Assembly (NCBI RefSeq): GCF_001483755.1 | Contig: NZ_LQBK01000004.1 | Coordinates: forward strand, 269,303 to 333,302 | Length of the DNA stretch: 64,000 nt | Direction: 5' to 3' | Origin: Kocuria rosea subsp. polaris | GTDB lineage: Bacteria; Actinomycetota; Actinomycetes; Actinomycetales; Micrococcaceae | In this document: positions 17,164 through 32,398 of the stretch, one piece after another | How positions within the stretch are numbered: the first letter of the stretch is position 1 | Layout of the letters: the number at the start of each line of letters is the position of its first letter | Notes under the pieces: model-generated | The model's database searches: none | Told to the model about the DNA's origin: nothing | What the model saw: the letters and a program-made list of their open reading frames with translations, nothing else | Made by a program: the position numbers and the translations under genes

Positions 17164-18354
17164 TCAGGCCGCGACGGGCTGGGCCGCGCCGAGGGCAAGC
17201 TTCTCGAGGGTCTTGCGCCAGCGGCAGAAGAGCCTGGTCTGGTTCCAGGCGAGCACGGCGACCGGCTCGTTCCCGGAGTAGTAGACGGCCAGCAGGGAGT
17301 CCTGGTCCGGGCCGCCGTGCTCGTAGGCCACGCGGTCGGCGCGCGAGGCGTCGCCGGCGAACTGCAGCCGGGTGCCGTACTGGTCGGACCAGAAGTACGG
17401 TGGCTTGACCGCGGGCAGCCCGGCCCGGTCGACGCCCAGCAGGGCGCCCACGGCCACCGCCGGGCGCTCGGCGGCCCCGGTCCAGTGCTCCACCCGGTGG
17501 TGGCGGCCGGTGCGCGGATCCCACCACGCGGCGCAGTCCCCGACGGCGACGACCCCGGGGATGCTGGTGGCCCCGACGGCGTCGCAGAGCACGCCGTTGC
17601 CCAGCTCGATCCCGGAGCCCTCCAGCCAGGCGGTGTTCGGCACCGCGCCGATGCCCACGACCACCACGTCGGCGGGCAGCACCCGTCCGCCGGCCAGGCG
17701 CACCGCGCTGACCGACCCGCCGGTGAGCTCGAAGTCCTCGATGTCGACTCCGCAGACCAGTTCCACCCCGGCGCGTTCGTGCAGTCCGGCGACTGCTCCG
17801 CCCAGCTCGGTGCCCAGGGGCCCGCACAGCGGGGTGGGGGACTTCTCGAGCACCGTGACCTCCAGGCCGAGGGCGTGAGCGGTGGAGGCGACCTCCGCAC
17901 CGATGAAGCCGGCGCCCACGACCACGAGCCGCCGTCCGTGAGCCAGCAGTCCGCGCAGCTTCTGCGCGTCGGCGAGGGTGCGCAGGCTCACCACGTTCGC
18001 GGCGCCGGCGATCTGCGGCAGCGACCGGGGCGAGGCACCGGTCGCGATCACCAGGCCGTCGGCGCGCACCGAGCGCCCGTCCTCCAGGTGCACCAGGCGG
18101 GTGGTCGCATCGAAGGACGCCGCCCGAGTCCCGAGGACCCACTCGGCCTCCAGGGCCTCGTCGTCGGTCTCCAGGGCGAGGTCCTCGATCCCGAGCCGGC
18201 CGGCGAGGAAGTCCTTGGACAGCGGCGGGCGGTCGTAGGGGCGCTGAGGATCATCCCCGATGATCACCAGCCGTCCGGCGAACCCGAGGCTCCGGGCGGC
18301 CCGGGCGGCCGACAGGCCTGCCAGTGACGCTCCGACAATGACGAGGGACTCCAT
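17164..18354 (-). CDS. FAD-dependent ferredoxin reductase of the Rieske oxygenase
   Basis: The 396-residue flavoprotein has two dinucleotide-binding folds: GASLAGLSAARAA near residue 8 (FAD) and GAGFIGAEVASTA in the middle (NAD), then the second FAD motif VVAVGDCAAW. The family is the glutathione-reductase-like reductases of three-component Rieske oxygenases (BphA4 type). It should pass electrons from NADH to the Rieske ferredoxin encoded divergently at 18710. The start is ATG 18354 after AAGGGG. It precedes the oxygenase gene by 74 bases on the same strand, so both probably share the promoter in the divergent gap. Confidence 0.9.
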   Translation of the reverse strand: MESLVIVGASLAGLSAARAARSLGFAGRLVIIGDDPQRPYDRPPLSKDFLAGRLGIEDLALETDDEALEAEWVLGTRAASFDATTRLVHLEDGRSVRADGLVIATGASPRSLPQIAGAANVVSLRTLADAQKLRGLLAHGRRLVVVGAGFIGAEVASTAHALGLEVTVLEKSPTPLCGPLGTELGGAVAGLHERAGVELVCGVDIEDFELTGGSVSAVRLAGGRVLPADVVVVGIGAVPNTAWLEGSGIELGNGVLCDAVGATSIPGVVAVGDCAAWWDPRTGRHHRVEHWTGAAERPAVAVGALLGVDRAGLPAVKPPYFWSDQYGTRLQFAGDASRADRVAYEHGGPDQDSLLAVYYSGNEPVAVLAWNQTRLFCRWRKTLEKLALGAAQPVAA

Positions 18355-18448
18355 GGGGGGACCCCTTTCCGATCTGTGGTCTCCAGTGAGCCGGAGCAAC
18401 GACGACGGAGTTCTCGGTCTCCGCCCTTCTGTGCGTGTCGTGCAACAC

Positions 18449-18623
18449 GGTTCACGATGTGAGGATCAGCGTGAACCTCGTCACCGGCTCCGTCAAGGGG
18501 TCCCGTCGGTTCGGCCCGAGAAATTCACACTGCGTCCCTTTGCGACTCGGCGCAGTGGTCCGGACGGCGCACATCTCTTGACAGCGTCGGGAACGTGTCC
18601 CCACGCTTGTTGCACATTGCAAC
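18449..18623. promoter_or_regulatory. Divergent control region with two palindromic sites
   Basis: The 355-base gap between the reductase and ferredoxin genes has two inverted repeats: GGTTCAC (18449-18455) with GTGAACC (18471-18477), and GTTGC-ACATT-GCAAC (18609-18623). A consensus -35 TTGACA lies at 18578-18583 facing the ferredoxin; a -10 at the right distance is poor, so activation may be needed. The same two motif types recur at the creatinase promoter (33214-33334), suggesting a common regulator. The rest of the gap shows nothing else I can interpret. Confidence 0.6.
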
Positions 18624-18709
18624 GCCTGTTGCTCATGGTGAGCCAGTTCGGCCGGAGCGGATGCGCTCGGCACGGCAGGCCCGTCCTCCTCAGGAAAGGA
18701 TCCGATCCG

Positions 18710-21588
<2,879 letters not shown>

Positions 21589-21638
21589 GGCCCCTGCCGC
21601 CGCGGCCGGCGCGTGCACCGCTCCGGCCGCGGCCCCTG

Positions 21639-21654
21639 GTCCCGACCTCGGGAC
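21639..21654 (+). terminator. Short hairpin between dimethylglycine oxidase and mscR-like genes
   Basis: GTCCCGA (21639-21645) pairs with TCGGGAC (21648-21654) across two bases, in the 133-base gap between same-strand genes. It may reduce read-through; no T run follows. Confidence 0.3.
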
Positions 21655-21721
21655 TCCCCAGTACGACTTCTGTGATCGAGCACCGTTCCCGGTGCCGACG
21701 ACGACGAAAGGCAGTTCCAGC

Positions 21722-22885
21722 ATGCACAAGGTCAAAGGCGTGGTGTCGAAGGGCAAGAACCAGCCCGTCAGCGTGGAGACCATCCTGGTGCCCGACCCGG
21801 GTCCCGGGGAGGCGCTGGTGGACGTGCTCACCTGCGGGGTGTGCCAGACCGACCACCACTACGTCGAGGGCGGGGTCGGCGACGACTACCCGTTCCTGCT
21901 CGGCCACGAGTCCTCGGGCGTCGTCTCGGCGGTCGGTGAGGGCGTGACGGAGGTCGCCGTGGGCGACCACGTGATCCTGAACTGGCGCGCGGTGTGCGGG
22001 GAGTGCCGGGCCTGCCGCAAGGGCGAGCCCTGGTACTGCTTCGCCACCCACAACGCCACCCAGAAGATGACCCTGGAGGACGGCACCCCGCTGTCCCCGG
22101 CCCTGGGCATCGGCTCGTTCGCGGAGAAGACCCTGGTCGCGGCGGGTCAGTGCACCAAGATCGAGGCCGACCTCGAGCCGCACCAGTACGCGGCCGTCGG
22201 GCTGCTCGGATGCGGGGTGATGGCCGGAATCGGTGCCGTGCTCAACACGGGTGCCGTCCAGCGCGGGGAGTCCGTGGCCGTGATCGGCTGCGGGGGCGTC
22301 GGGGCGGCCGCGATCGCCGGGGCCGCCCTGGCCGGGGCGACCACGATCGTCGCCGTGGACCTCGACGACGAGAAGCTGGCCACCGCGCAGAAGTTCGGTG
22401 CCACCCACACCGTCAACTCCCGGAACTCCGACCCGGTGGAGGCGATCCGGGAGCTCACGGGCGGGTTCGGCGCCGATCTGGTGATCGACGCGGTGGGCAT
22501 CGCGCCGACCTTCAAGCAGGCCTTCGAGGCCCGTGACCTGGCGGGGCGGATGGTCCTGGTGGGCGTGCCGGCCCCGGGGACCACGTGGGAGATCCCGCTG
22601 GACGAGGTGTTCGGCCGCGGCGGTTCGATCAAGTCCGCCTGGTACGGCGACACCCTGCCGTCGAGGGACTTCCCGATGCTGGTGGACCAGTACCGGCTGG
22701 GCCGGCTGGACCTGGACGGGTTCGTCACCGAGCGGATCGGCCTGGGCGACGTCGAGGAGGCCTTCGCGAAGATGAAGGCCGGCACCGTCCTGCGCTCCGT
22801 CGTGGAACTGGACCGTGCCGGGACCGGCGCGGAGGAGCGCGGCGCGGAGACCGGTGCGGCCGCACCGGCCGGAGCGGTCCGATGA
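21722..22885 (+). CDS. mscR: S-(hydroxymethyl)mycothiol dehydrogenase
   Basis: The 387-residue class III-type zinc alcohol dehydrogenase oxidises the adduct of formaldehyde and mycothiol. Catalytic ligands are in [10 protein letters not shown] and LLGHES; structural zinc cysteines are in [15 protein letters not shown]; the NAD fold is [15 protein letters not shown]. In actinobacteria this enzyme detoxifies formaldehyde using mycothiol instead of glutathione. Formaldehyde comes from the betaine demethylase next door and from uncoupled oxidase turnover. Its stop overlaps the start of an MBL-fold gene (ATGA), a pairing common in actinobacteria. Start ATG 21722. Confidence 0.88.
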   Translation: MHKVKGVVSKGKNQPVSVETILVPDPGPGEALVDVLTCGVCQTDHHYVEGGVGDDYPFLLGHESSGVVSAVGEGVTEVAVGDHVILNWRAVCGECRACRKGEPWYCFATHNATQKMTLEDGTPLSPALGIGSFAEKTLVAAGQCTKIEADLEPHQYAAVGLLGCGVMAGIGAVLNTGAVQRGESVAVIGCGGVGAAAIAGAALAGATTIVAVDLDDEKLATAQKFGATHTVNSRNSDPVEAIRELTGGFGADLVIDAVGIAPTFKQAFEARDLAGRMVLVGVPAPGTTWEIPLDEVFGRGGSIKSAWYGDTLPSRDFPMLVDQYRLGRLDLDGFVTERIGLGDVEEAFAKMKAGTVLRSVVELDRAGTGAEERGAETGAAAPAGAVR

Positions 22886-23562
22886 CCGCGCGGCAGGCCG
22901 CCCAGCAGCGCACCGACGCCTCGGGCCGGGTCCGGGTCGAGCATCTGGTGACCGCCGGGACGTTCTCCTTGGACGGCGGCACCTGGGAGGTCGAGAACAA
23001 CGTCTGGATCGTGGGCGACGACGAGCAGTGCCTGGTCATCGACCCGGCCCACGACCCGCAGAAGGTCGTGGACGCCGTGGGCGGCCGGGCCGTGGCGGCC
23101 ATCCTGCTCACCCACGGCCACGACGACCACATCCGCGCCGTCGCCGAGGTCGCCGAGCAGCTGCGGGCCCCGGTGCACCTGCACCCGGACGACACGATGC
23201 TCTGGGAACAGGTCCATCCGGCCCGTCGTTTCGACCGCATCATCCGCGACGGAGACGTCTGGACGGTGGGCGGGGTGCGCCTGACCGCACTGCACACCCC
23301 CGGCCACTCGCCCGGCTCGGTGTGCTTCTGGGCACCGGGCCTGGGGGAGGGCGGGGTGCTGTTCTCCGGGGACACCCTCTTCCAGGGCGGTCCCGGCGCC
23401 ACCGGCCGCTCGTACTCGGACTTCCCCACGATCGTGGACTCCATCCGGGAGCGGCTGCTCGTCCTGCCGGAGTCCACGGAGGTGCTCACCGGCCACGGGG
23501 ACCCCACCACGATCGGCGCGGAGGCGCCCCACCTGCAGGAGTGGATCGACCGCGGTCACTGA
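22882..23562 (+). CDS. MBL-fold metallohydrolase partnered with mscR
   Basis: The 226-residue metallo-beta-lactamase-fold hydrolase has the metal motif THGHDDH near residue 76, later HTPGHSPGS and a GDTLF aspartate. It is glyoxalase-II-like. Translational overlap with the mycothiol-dependent formaldehyde dehydrogenase suggests it hydrolyses S-formylmycothiol to formate and mycothiol, the step glutathione organisms give to FghA. That role is inference; the family also acts on other thioesters. A 22-bp terminator stem follows. Confidence 0.82.
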   Translation: MTARQAAQQRTDASGRVRVEHLVTAGTFSLDGGTWEVENNVWIVGDDEQCLVIDPAHDPQKVVDAVGGRAVAAILLTHGHDDHIRAVAEVAEQLRAPVHLHPDDTMLWEQVHPARRFDRIIRDGDVWTVGGVRLTALHTPGHSPGSVCFWAPGLGEGGVLFSGDTLFQGGPGATGRSYSDFPTIVDSIRERLLVLPESTEVLTGHGDPTTIGAEAPHLQEWIDRGH

Positions 23563-23600
23563 ACAGGAGGAGGCCGGTCCGGGTGAGCGCCCGGAGCGGA

Positions 23601-23648
23601 ACGACCGATCCCCCGCGGAGGCGAGAGCCTCCGCGGGGGATCGGTCGT
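23601..23648. terminator. Bidirectional terminator between convergent operons
   Basis: A perfect 22-bp stem (arms 23601-23622 and 23627-23648) closes on a GAGA tetraloop. It lies between the MBL gene and the end of purU, which converge, so it can stop transcription from both sides. Confidence 0.85.
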
Positions 23649-23667
23649 CATCGGTCCCGGGGGCGGC

Positions 23668-24540
23668 TCAGCGCAGGACGACCGTCCGGTTGCCGTGCAG
23701 GATGACGCGGCCCTCGCAGTGCCACTTCACGGCGTTGGACAGGGCCTTGCACTCGGTGTCGCGGCCGGCGGCGACGAGGTCCTCCGGGCCGTGGGTGTGG
23801 TCCACGTCCACGAGCTGCTGGGCGATGATCGGGCCCTCGTCGAGCTCGGCGTTGACGTAGTGCGCCGTGGCGCCCACGGTCTTCACGCCGCGCTCGTAGG
23901 CCTGGTGGTACGGCTTGGCGCCCTTGAAGCTGGGCAGGAACGAGTGGTGGATGTTGATCACCCGGCCCTCCATCCGGGTGGCCAGCGAGTCGCTGAGCAC
24001 CTGCATGTAGCGGGCCAGGACCACGAGGTCCACCTCGAAGCGGTCCACGAGCTCCAGCAGGCGCGCCTCGGCGGCCGGCTTGGTGTCCGGGGTGACGGGC
24101 ACGTGGAAGAACGGGATGCCGTGCCACTCGACCAGTCGCTGGTGGTCCCGGTGGTTGGAGACCACCGCGACGATGTCCACCGGCAGGTCCCCCGTCCGGG
24201 CCCGGAAGAGCAGGTCGTTGAGGCAGTGGCCGAACTTCGAGACCATCACGAGCACGCGCCGCTTGGCCCCGTGCTCGTTGAGCTCCCAGCGCATGCCGAA
24301 GCGCTCGGCCACCGGGGCGAGGGCCGTCCGGAGGGCCTCCGGGTCCAGGCCATCGCCCGTGGCCGGGGCCACGTGCACGCGCATGAAGAAGTGCCCGAGC
24401 CGGCGGTCGTCGAACTGGGTCAGTTCCACGATGTTGGCGCCGTGCTCCAGCAGCACGCCGCTGACGGCGTGCACGATCCCCGGCTTCTCGGGGCAGTCGA
24501 GGGTCAGCACCAGTTCCGTCGTGGCGGGAACGGTGCGCAC
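23668..24540 (-). CDS. purU: Formyltetrahydrofolate deformylase
   Basis: The 290-residue enzyme has an N-terminal ACT domain (LTLDCPEKPGIVHAVSGVLLEHGANI) and a C-terminal formyltransferase fold with NIHHSFLPSFKGAKPYHQAYERG and the aspartate loop DEGPIIAQ. It hydrolyses 10-formyl-THF to formate and THF, returning free THF to the sarcosine and dimethylglycine oxidases. It is the last gene of the glyA-sox-sdaA operon, 22 bases after the sdaA stop. GTG 24540 (VRTVPATTELVL) gives the usual family length with CCGGAG just upstream; GTG 24597 or 24594, overlapping sdaA, are alternatives. Confidence 0.92.
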   Translation of the reverse strand: MRTVPATTELVLTLDCPEKPGIVHAVSGVLLEHGANIVELTQFDDRRLGHFFMRVHVAPATGDGLDPEALRTALAPVAERFGMRWELNEHGAKRRVLVMVSKFGHCLNDLLFRARTGDLPVDIVAVVSNHRDHQRLVEWHGIPFFHVPVTPDTKPAAEARLLELVDRFEVDLVVLARYMQVLSDSLATRMEGRVINIHHSFLPSFKGAKPYHQAYERGVKTVGATAHYVNAELDEGPIIAQQLVDVDHTHGPEDLVAAGRDTECKALSNAVKWHCEGRVILHGNRTVVLR

Positions 24541-24562
24541 CGGCTCCGGCCGGAGTCGCTGG

Positions 24563-25962
<1,400 letters not shown>

Positions 25963-25963
<1 letters not shown>

Positions 25964-26640
25964 CAGGGCACCTCGGGAGCCGAGAACTCCGTCATCGCGT
26001 CGAGCAGCCACCGGGCGGTGTACTCGGCGAAGGAGGACCGCGGCATGATCCGCCAGGTCAGCTCCGCGGTCCGCCACAGCAGCACCTGCACCGGGCCCAG
26101 GGTCGTGGCCACGGCGGTGCCGACCGCGAAGGACCGCGGGTGCAGGTCCAGGTGGCAGCTCTTCTCGAGCACGGCGCGGGCCGAGGGCCCGGACAGCTCG
26201 AGCGTGGTGCGGTTGGCGGACAGGTCCACGGCCTGTCCGGGCTCGGTCCCGAGGGCCCGGGCCAGCCCGGCGGCGGTGCCGGCGTCGTCGGCGCCCGCCT
26301 CGCGGAGGTCGCTTCCCGCGGGGCCGATCTCCGCGGGCCCCACGCCCTCGGGGCCGACGAGCAGGAACTCGTCGGGGCCGATCCACAGGATCGCGGTGGC
26401 CTCGGCGGCGCCGCTGACCTGGCCGTGGCCGGCCGGCAGGGGCATCCCCGCCGCGGCCGCGACCGCCTCGGCGGCGGGGGTGCCCGGCGCCACCCGGATC
26501 CCGACCATGGTCAGGAAGGGGATCTCGCGCAGGGCCACGCCGCGCTCACCCGTCACGGTCTGCTCGTGCATCGGCTGCGCGAGGTGGGCCAGCGGGCTGC
26601 GGCGCAGGGCGGTGGTGTCGGTCAGGAGCTGCTCAGCCAT
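25963..26640 (-). CDS. soxG: Sarcosine oxidase gamma subunit
   Basis: The 225-residue smallest folate-fold subunit of heterotetrameric sarcosine oxidase begins [22 protein letters not shown]. The family motif is in [18 protein letters not shown] and the C-terminal half resembles GcvT folds. It packs against the alpha subunit and has no known catalytic residues. The start at 26640 overlaps the soxA stop by eight bases, so all four subunits are tightly coupled. Confidence 0.93.
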
Positions 26641-29548
26641 CTCGGCGGTTCCCTTCGGGGTCGTAGAGCACGGGTTCTGCGATGACGACGTCCACGAGTT
26701 GCCCGTCGAGCGGGGCCTGGAGCGTCTCACCGATGCGGTTGCGGCCGTTCTCGACCAGGGCGAGACCGAAGGTCCGGTCCAGGGCGGCGCTGCGGTAGCT
26801 GGAGGTGACGTGCCCGACCATCGGCACGGGGCCCTCCTGCGGGGTGATGGGGGTGCCGTGGTCGACCAGCTGGGCGCCCTCCGGCAGCCGGAACGTCCGG
26901 TCCACCGGCAGGACCGCGACCAGCTGCTTGCGGTCGGGGCTGGTGGCGGACGGGCGGTCGTAGGAGCGCTTGCCGATGAAGTCCTTGGTCTTGGACACCA
27001 CCCACTCCATCCCCAGGTCCTGGGGGGTGACCGTGCCGTCGGTGTCCTGCCCCACGATGGGGTAGGCCTTCTCCGCGCGCAGCACGTGCATGGTCTCGGT
27101 GCCGTAGGGGGTGATCCCGAACTCGGCGCCGGCCTCCGCGACGGCCTCCCAGACGGAGAGCCCGTACCAGGAGGAGACGTTGATCTCGAAGGCCAGCTCC
27201 CCGGAGAACGAGATCCGGCAGATCCGCGCGGGGACCCCGGAGGCCAGGACCGTCTCGCGGAAGGCCATGAACGGGAACGCCTCGTTGGACACGTCCAGGT
27301 CCGGGGCGAGCGCGGCGATGACGGCACGGGACTTCGGGCCGACGACGGCGACGGTGGTGTACTGCTCCGTCACGGACGTGAAGGTGACGTCCAGCTCCGG
27401 CCACTCGGTCTGGGACCACTCCTCGAGCCATTCCAGGACCTTGGCCGCACCGCCGGTGGTGGTGGTCATGAAGTACCGGTCCTCGTCCAGGCGCAGGGTC
27501 ACGCCGTCGTCGAAGACCATGCCGTCGGGGGTGCACATGACCCCGTAGCGGCCCATGCCGGGCTTGAGCTTCTTGAAGGCGTTGGTGTAGACGCGGTTGA
27601 GGAACTCCCCGGCGTCCTGGCCCCGGATCTCGATCTTGCCCAGCGTGGTGGCGTCCATGAACCCCACCGATTCGCGGACGGCCGCGCACTCGCGCAGCAC
27701 GGCCGCGTCCATGTCCTCCCCGGCCTGGGGGTAGTACCAGGGCCGCTTCCACTGCCCGACGTCCTCGAACAGGGCCCCGTGCGCCACGTGCCAGGGGTGG
27801 ACCGAGGTCAGCCGCGCCGGGTCGAAGAGCTCACCCTGCCGCCGCCCCGCCAGGGCCTTGAAGGCCACGGGGGTGTAGGGGGCGCGGTAGGTGGTGGTGC
27901 CGATGCCGCCGACGTCGGTGCTGTTCAGCGCGGCCGCGATGACTCCGATGGCGTTGACCCCGGAGGTCTTGCCCTGGTCGTTGGCGGTGGAGATGGAGGT
28001 GTAGCGCTTGACGTGCTCCACCGACCGCATGCCGGCGCCGGTCGAGCGCAGCACCTCGGCGACCGTCTGGTCGCGCTGGAAGTCCACGAAGTGGCGGCTC
28101 CAGTCCGACGGCTCCCCGTCGGGCCCGGGCACCAGCCACAGCGGCCGGACCGGGGCGAAGGCCTCCGCGGCGGCGGCCGGCTCCTGGGCCGAGGTGTCGA
28201 ACCCGGCGCGGCAGGCGGCCTCGGCGCCGGCGCGGGCGCCCTGGCCGAGGCATCCGGTCAGGTCCAGCACGCCGTTGACGGACCCCGCGGTCTGCTGGTC
28301 GCGCACCGGCAGGGCGGGGACGAAGGCGGCGAGGTCGTCGTTCCAGGTCAGCTTGCCCTGCCGCTGGCTGTGCAGGTGCACCACCGGGGTCCACCCGCCG
28401 GAGACCGCCAGCAGGTCGGCGTCCACGGTCGTGGTGGGACCGGTCAGCCGGCCGTCCTCGTCGATCCCGCTGAGCGTGACGGCGCTGACGCGCCCGTCCG
28501 CGCCGTCGCCGGCGGTCTCCACCACGGCGCTGCCGGTCCACACCTGCACTCCCGTGCGGGCGGCGGTGCGCTCGGCGGCAGCGGTGAGCTCGGGGCGCGA
28601 GTCGACCACGCCCGCGACGTCCACGCCGGCGGCGACCAGGTCGGCCACCACGGCGTAGACGGAGTCGTTGGTGGTGGCCGCCACGACCCGCGTGCCGGCG
28701 GCCACGGCGTAGCGGTTGAGGTAGGTGCGCACCGCGCCGGCGAGCATGACGCCGGGGCGGTCGTTGTCGGTGAACACGATCGGCCGCTCGTGCGCGCCGG
28801 TGGCGAGCACCACCTGGTCCGCCCGCACGTGCCAGATCCGCTCCCGCGACACCCCGGCGCCGGGGGCGGTGCCCAGGTGGTCGGTGCGCCGCTGGACGGC
28901 GACGACGTAGTTGCTGTCGTAGTTGCCGAAGGCCGTGGTGCGGTGCAGGACCGTGGTCTCGGGGGCCTCCCGGAGGGCGGCGAGGGTCTCGGCCACCCAG
29001 TCACGGGCGGGCATGCCGTCGACGGTCTCGTCGCGGCCGGACAGCAGGGACCCTCCGGCCTCCGGCTGCTCGTCCACGAGGATGACCCGGGCCCCCGACT
29101 TCGCGGCCTCCCGGGCCGCGGCGAGGCCCGCGGGCCCGGCGCCGACGACGAGGACGTCGGTGTGCACGTGCTTGTGGTCGTAGATCGCCTCGTCCTCGGC
29201 CGGGTCGAGCTGCCCGAGCCCGCGCAGGTAGGACGCCTCCAGCCCGTCGGTCAGCTCCACCGTGGTGGCCGGGAGCATGGACTCGGCCACGTCGGCCTCG
29301 GTGCGCGCGGCGACCTTGACCAGCGCGTTGGGCTCCTCCACGCCGGCGGACATGATCCCGCGCGGACGGCCCAGGTACATCGAGTCGCCGCAGCGGATGC
29401 GTCCCGCGGCCAGCAGGGCCGAGGCCAGGGTGTCACCGGCGTACCCGGTGAACTCCTGTCCGTCCACGGTGAAGCGCACCGTCGAGGTGCGGTCGATGCT
29501 GCCGGTCGCGCTCTGCTGCGCCGGCAGGCGGTGGGACTGAGTGCTCAC
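26633..29548 (-). CDS. soxA: Sarcosine oxidase alpha subunit
   Basis: The 971-residue large subunit has a Fer2-like N-terminal domain (to ~120), an NAD-binding fold with GAGPAG at 136-141, and a C-terminal GcvT-like folate domain (from ~590). Sarcosine oxidation on the beta subunit sends the methylene group here, where THF captures it as 5,10-methylene-THF. Only one Cys (Cys53) is seen in the Fer2-like part, so it should not bind a cluster, as in known sarcosine oxidases. GTG 29548 overlaps the soxD stop (GTGA). Length fits the family (about 960-1000). Confidence 0.95.
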   Translation of the reverse strand: MSTQSHRLPAQQSATGSIDRTSTVRFTVDGQEFTGYAGDTLASALLAAGRIRCGDSMYLGRPRGIMSAGVEEPNALVKVAARTEADVAESMLPATTVELTDGLEASYLRGLGQLDPAEDEAIYDHKHVHTDVLVVGAGPAGLAAAREAAKSGARVILVDEQPEAGGSLLSGRDETVDGMPARDWVAETLAALREAPETTVLHRTTAFGNYDSNYVVAVQRRTDHLGTAPGAGVSRERIWHVRADQVVLATGAHERPIVFTDNDRPGVMLAGAVRTYLNRYAVAAGTRVVAATTNDSVYAVVADLVAAGVDVAGVVDSRPELTAAAERTAARTGVQVWTGSAVVETAGDGADGRVSAVTLSGIDEDGRLTGPTTTVDADLLAVSGGWTPVVHLHSQRQGKLTWNDDLAAFVPALPVRDQQTAGSVNGVLDLTGCLGQGARAGAEAACRAGFDTSAQEPAAAAEAFAPVRPLWLVPGPDGEPSDWSRHFVDFQRDQTVAEVLRSTGAGMRSVEHVKRYTSISTANDQGKTSGVNAIGVIAAALNSTDVGGIGTTTYRAPYTPVAFKALAGRRQGELFDPARLTSVHPWHVAHGALFEDVGQWKRPWYYPQAGEDMDAAVLRECAAVRESVGFMDATTLGKIEIRGQDAGEFLNRVYTNAFKKLKPGMGRYGVMCTPDGMVFDDGVTLRLDEDRYFMTTTTGGAAKVLEWLEEWSQTEWPELDVTFTSVTEQYTTVAVVGPKSRAVIAALAPDLDVSNEAFPFMAFRETVLASGVPARICRISFSGELAFEINVSSWYGLSVWEAVAEAGAEFGITPYGTETMHVLRAEKAYPIVGQDTDGTVTPQDLGMEWVVSKTKDFIGKRSYDRPSATSPDRKQLVAVLPVDRTFRLPEGAQLVDHGTPITPQEGPVPMVGHVTSSYRSAALDRTFGLALVENGRNRIGETLQAPLDGQLVDVVIAEPVLYDPEGNRRDG

Positions 29549-29832
29549 TTGACGCCTCCGATCTCGGGCTTGGGCTCGCCGATCCTGTAGACGGCCTTGA
29601 TCTCATAGGTCACGGTGTCGCGGACGACGTTGAACCAGCGGCGGCAGCCGACGGCGTGGGCCCACCGCTCCGCGATCAGGCCCTTGGGGTTGTTGCGGTA
29701 GAAGAGGTACTCCGCCCACTCCTTGTCGGAGAGCTGGGAGGGGTCCTCGGGATAGGCCACGTGGGCCTCCCCGCCGTACTGGTACTCGGTCTCGTCGCGC
29801 GGCCCGCAGTGGGGGCACTCGATCAGCAGCAT
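29545..29832 (-). CDS. soxD: Sarcosine oxidase delta subunit
   Basis: The 95-residue zinc protein carries ligands Cys6, Cys9, His59 and Cys63 (CPHC near the start, HAVGC later), the same positions known from characterised corynebacterial delta subunits. It is structural within the heterotetramer. Its frame begins 14 bases after soxB and overlaps soxA by four bases. Confidence 0.95.
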   Translation of the reverse strand: MLLIECPHCGPRDETEYQYGGEAHVAYPEDPSQLSDKEWAEYLFYRNNPKGLIAERWAHAVGCRRWFNVVRDTVTYEIKAVYRIGEPKPEIGGVK

Positions 29833-29846
29833 GGTGTTCCGGCCTC

Positions 29847-31064
29847 CTAGTGGGCCACGGCGGCGGCGCCGTGCTCGTCGATGAGGACCCCGGTCTCGAA
29901 GCGCTCCAGGGCGAAGGGCTCGTTGAGGGGGTGGGGTTCGTCGTTGGCGATGGTGTGGGCGAAGGCGTAGCCGGCTCCGGGGGTTCCCTTGAAGCCGCCG
30001 GTGCCCCAGCCGCAGTTGACGTACATCTGGTCCACGGGCGTCTTGGAGACGATCGGCGAGGCGTCCAGGGTGACGTCCACGATCCCGCCCCAGGTGCGCA
30101 GGACGTGGGCGCGGGCGAAGATCGGGAAGAGCTCCACCGCGGCCGCCATCTGGTCCTCGATGACGTGGAAGGCGCCCCGCTGGCCGTAGCCGTTGTAGGC
30201 GTCCACGCCGGCGCCCATGACCAGCTCGCCCTTGTGGGCCTGCGAGACGTAGACGTGCACGTGGTTGGACATCACCACGGTCGGGTGCACGGGCTCGTGC
30301 AGCTCCGAGACCAGGGCCTGCAGCGGGTGGGACTGGATCGGCAGCCGGAACCCGGCGAGCTCCGCCAGGACGGAGCTGTGCCCGGCCCCGCAGAGGCCGA
30401 CCTTGCCGGCGTTGATCCGCCCGCGGGAGGTCTCCACGCCCACCACCCGGTCGCCGTCCATGACGAAGCCGTTGACCTCGCAGTTCTGGATGATGTCCAC
30501 GCCCATCTCGTCGCACTTGCGGGCGAAGGCCCACGCCACGTGGTCGTGCTTGGCGATGCCGGCGCGCGGCTGGTAGGTCGCCCCCATCACCGGGTAGCGG
30601 ATGTCGTCCCCGATGTTGATGATCGGGCACAGCTCCTTGACCTGCTCCGGGCTGATCCACTCCGCGTCGATGCCGTTGAGCTTGTTCGCGTTGACCCGGC
30701 GCACGGACTCCCGGACGTCGCCCAGGGTGTGCGCCAGGTTCATCACCCCGCGCTGGGAGAAGAGGAAGTCGTACTCCAGCTCCTCGGGCAGGATCTCCCA
30801 GAGCTTCAGGGAGTGCTCGTACATCGCCGCGGACTCGTCCCACAGGTAGTTGGAGCGGATGATCGTGGTGTTCCGGGCCATGTTCCCGCCGGCCAGCCAG
30901 CCGCGCTCCAGCACGGCGATGTTGGTCATGCCGTGGTTCTTGGCCAGGTAGTAGGCGGTCGCGAGCCCGTGCCCGCCGCCGCCGACGATCACGGCGTCGT
31001 AGGAGGACTTCGGGTCCGGGTTGTGCCACAGGAAGTCCGGGTGCTCCGGCAGAAGATCAGCCAT
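29847..31064 (-). CDS. soxB: Sarcosine oxidase beta subunit
   Basis: The 405-residue catalytic flavoprotein binds FAD through [14 protein letters not shown] (residues 28-41). [10 protein letters not shown] at 171-180 has His173 where the family carries covalent FMN. It oxidises sarcosine to glycine plus a methylene unit, with hydrogen peroxide as by-product. ATG 31064 overlaps the glyA stop (TGATG). It is first of the four sox genes, receiving sarcosine from both the betaine and the creatinine branches. Confidence 0.96.
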   Translation of the reverse strand: MADLLPEHPDFLWHNPDPKSSYDAVIVGGGGHGLATAYYLAKNHGMTNIAVLERGWLAGGNMARNTTIIRSNYLWDESAAMYEHSLKLWEILPEELEYDFLFSQRGVMNLAHTLGDVRESVRRVNANKLNGIDAEWISPEQVKELCPIINIGDDIRYPVMGATYQPRAGIAKHDHVAWAFARKCDEMGVDIIQNCEVNGFVMDGDRVVGVETSRGRINAGKVGLCGAGHSSVLAELAGFRLPIQSHPLQALVSELHEPVHPTVVMSNHVHVYVSQAHKGELVMGAGVDAYNGYGQRGAFHVIEDQMAAAVELFPIFARAHVLRTWGGIVDVTLDASPIVSKTPVDQMYVNCGWGTGGFKGTPGAGYAFAHTIANDEPHPLNEPFALERFETGVLIDEHGAAAVAH

Positions 31065-32371
31065 CAGAGGGCTCCGTTCAGGACGGGGGCGGACAGGTTC
31101 GGGTAGAGCGGGAACCGCTCGGCCAGAGCCGTGACGCGGTCGCGCAGAGCGCTCAGGTCCGCGTCGGGGGCGGCGATGAGGGCCTCGGCGATGATGTCGG
31201 CCACCTCGGTGAACTCGGCGGCGCCGAAGCCGCGGGTGGCGAGGGCCGGGGTGCCGATGCGCAGCCCGGACGAGACCATCGGCGGGCGCGGGTCGAAGGG
31301 GACGGCGTTGCGGTTGACCGTGATCCCGATGCGGTGCAGCCGGTCCTCGCCCTGCCGGCCGTCGAGCTCGGAGTTCCGCAGGTCCACCAGCACCAGGTGC
31401 ACGTCGGTGCCGCCGCTGACGAGATCGATCCCGGTGGCCATGACATCGGGGGACAGCAGCCGGTGGGCCAGGATCTTCGCGCCCTCCAGGGTGCGCACCT
31501 GGCGGTCGGCGAACTCCTCGGTCGCGGCGTGCTTGAAGGCCACGGCCTTGGCGGCGATCACGTGCTCGAGCGGGCCGCCCTGCTGGCCGGGGAAGACGGC
31601 GGAGTTGATCTTCTTCGCCAGCTCCTGCCGGCACAGGATCACCCCGCCGCGCGGGCCGCCGAGGGTCTTGTGGGTGGTGGAGGTCACCACATCGGCGTGG
31701 GGCACGGGGTTCGGGTGCAGCCCGGCGGCCACCAGTCCGGCGAAGTGGGCCATGTCCACCATCAGGTAGGCCCCGACCTCGTCGGCGATGCGGCGGAACG
31801 CGGCGAAGTCCAGCTGCCGGGGATAGGCGGACCAGCCGGCGACGATGAGCCGGGGCCGGTGCTCGAGCGCGAGGCGCTCGACCTCGGCCATGTCGATGCG
31901 GTGGTCCTGCTCGGAGACGCCGTAGGCGGCGACCTTGTAGAGCTTGCCGGAGAAGTTGAGCTTCATCCCGTGCGTGAGGTGCCCGCCGTGGGCGAGGTCC
32001 AGGCCCAGGATGGTGTCCCCGGGGTCCAGGAGCGCGGACATGGCGGCGGCGTTGGCCTGCGCCCCGGAGTGGGGCTGGACGTTGGCGTGCTCGGCGCCGA
32101 ACAGCGCCTTGAGCCGGTCGATGGCCAGCTGCTCGACGACGTCGACGTGCTCGCAGCCGCCGTAGTAGCGCCGGCCGGGGTAGCCCTCGGCGTACTTGTT
32201 GGTGAGCACCGAGCCCTGGGCCTCCATGACCGCGGCGGGCGCGAAGTTCTCGGAGGCGATCATCTCCAACGTGGACTGCTGGCGCCGCAGCTCGGCGTCG
32301 ACGGCCGCGGCGACCTCGGGGTCGCTCTCGGCCAACGGCTGGTACAGAGGGGAGTCCTCGTGCACGGTCAT
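31064..32371 (-). CDS. glyA: Serine hydroxymethyltransferase
   Basis: The 435-residue PLP enzyme joins glycine with 5,10-methylene-THF to make serine, consuming both products of sarcosine oxidase. The PLP lysine is in [13 protein letters not shown], and the N-terminal motif [17 protein letters not shown] is canonical. Being first in a sox operon, it is probably the catabolic copy, with a housekeeping glyA elsewhere. ATG 32371 follows AGGAGGGCAC. Transcription starts at the promoter/operator at 32399-32454, facing a GntR gene. Confidence 0.95.
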   Translation of the reverse strand: MTVHEDSPLYQPLAESDPEVAAAVDAELRRQQSTLEMIASENFAPAAVMEAQGSVLTNKYAEGYPGRRYYGGCEHVDVVEQLAIDRLKALFGAEHANVQPHSGAQANAAAMSALLDPGDTILGLDLAHGGHLTHGMKLNFSGKLYKVAAYGVSEQDHRIDMAEVERLALEHRPRLIVAGWSAYPRQLDFAAFRRIADEVGAYLMVDMAHFAGLVAAGLHPNPVPHADVVTSTTHKTLGGPRGGVILCRQELAKKINSAVFPGQQGGPLEHVIAAKAVAFKHAATEEFADRQVRTLEGAKILAHRLLSPDVMATGIDLVSGGTDVHLVLVDLRNSELDGRQGEDRLHRIGITVNRNAVPFDPRPPMVSSGLRIGTPALATRGFGAAEFTEVADIIAEALIAAPDADLSALRDRVTALAERFPLYPNLSAPVLNGAL

Positions 32372-32398
32372 GTGCCCTCCTGGAACGTCTTGTGTGTG

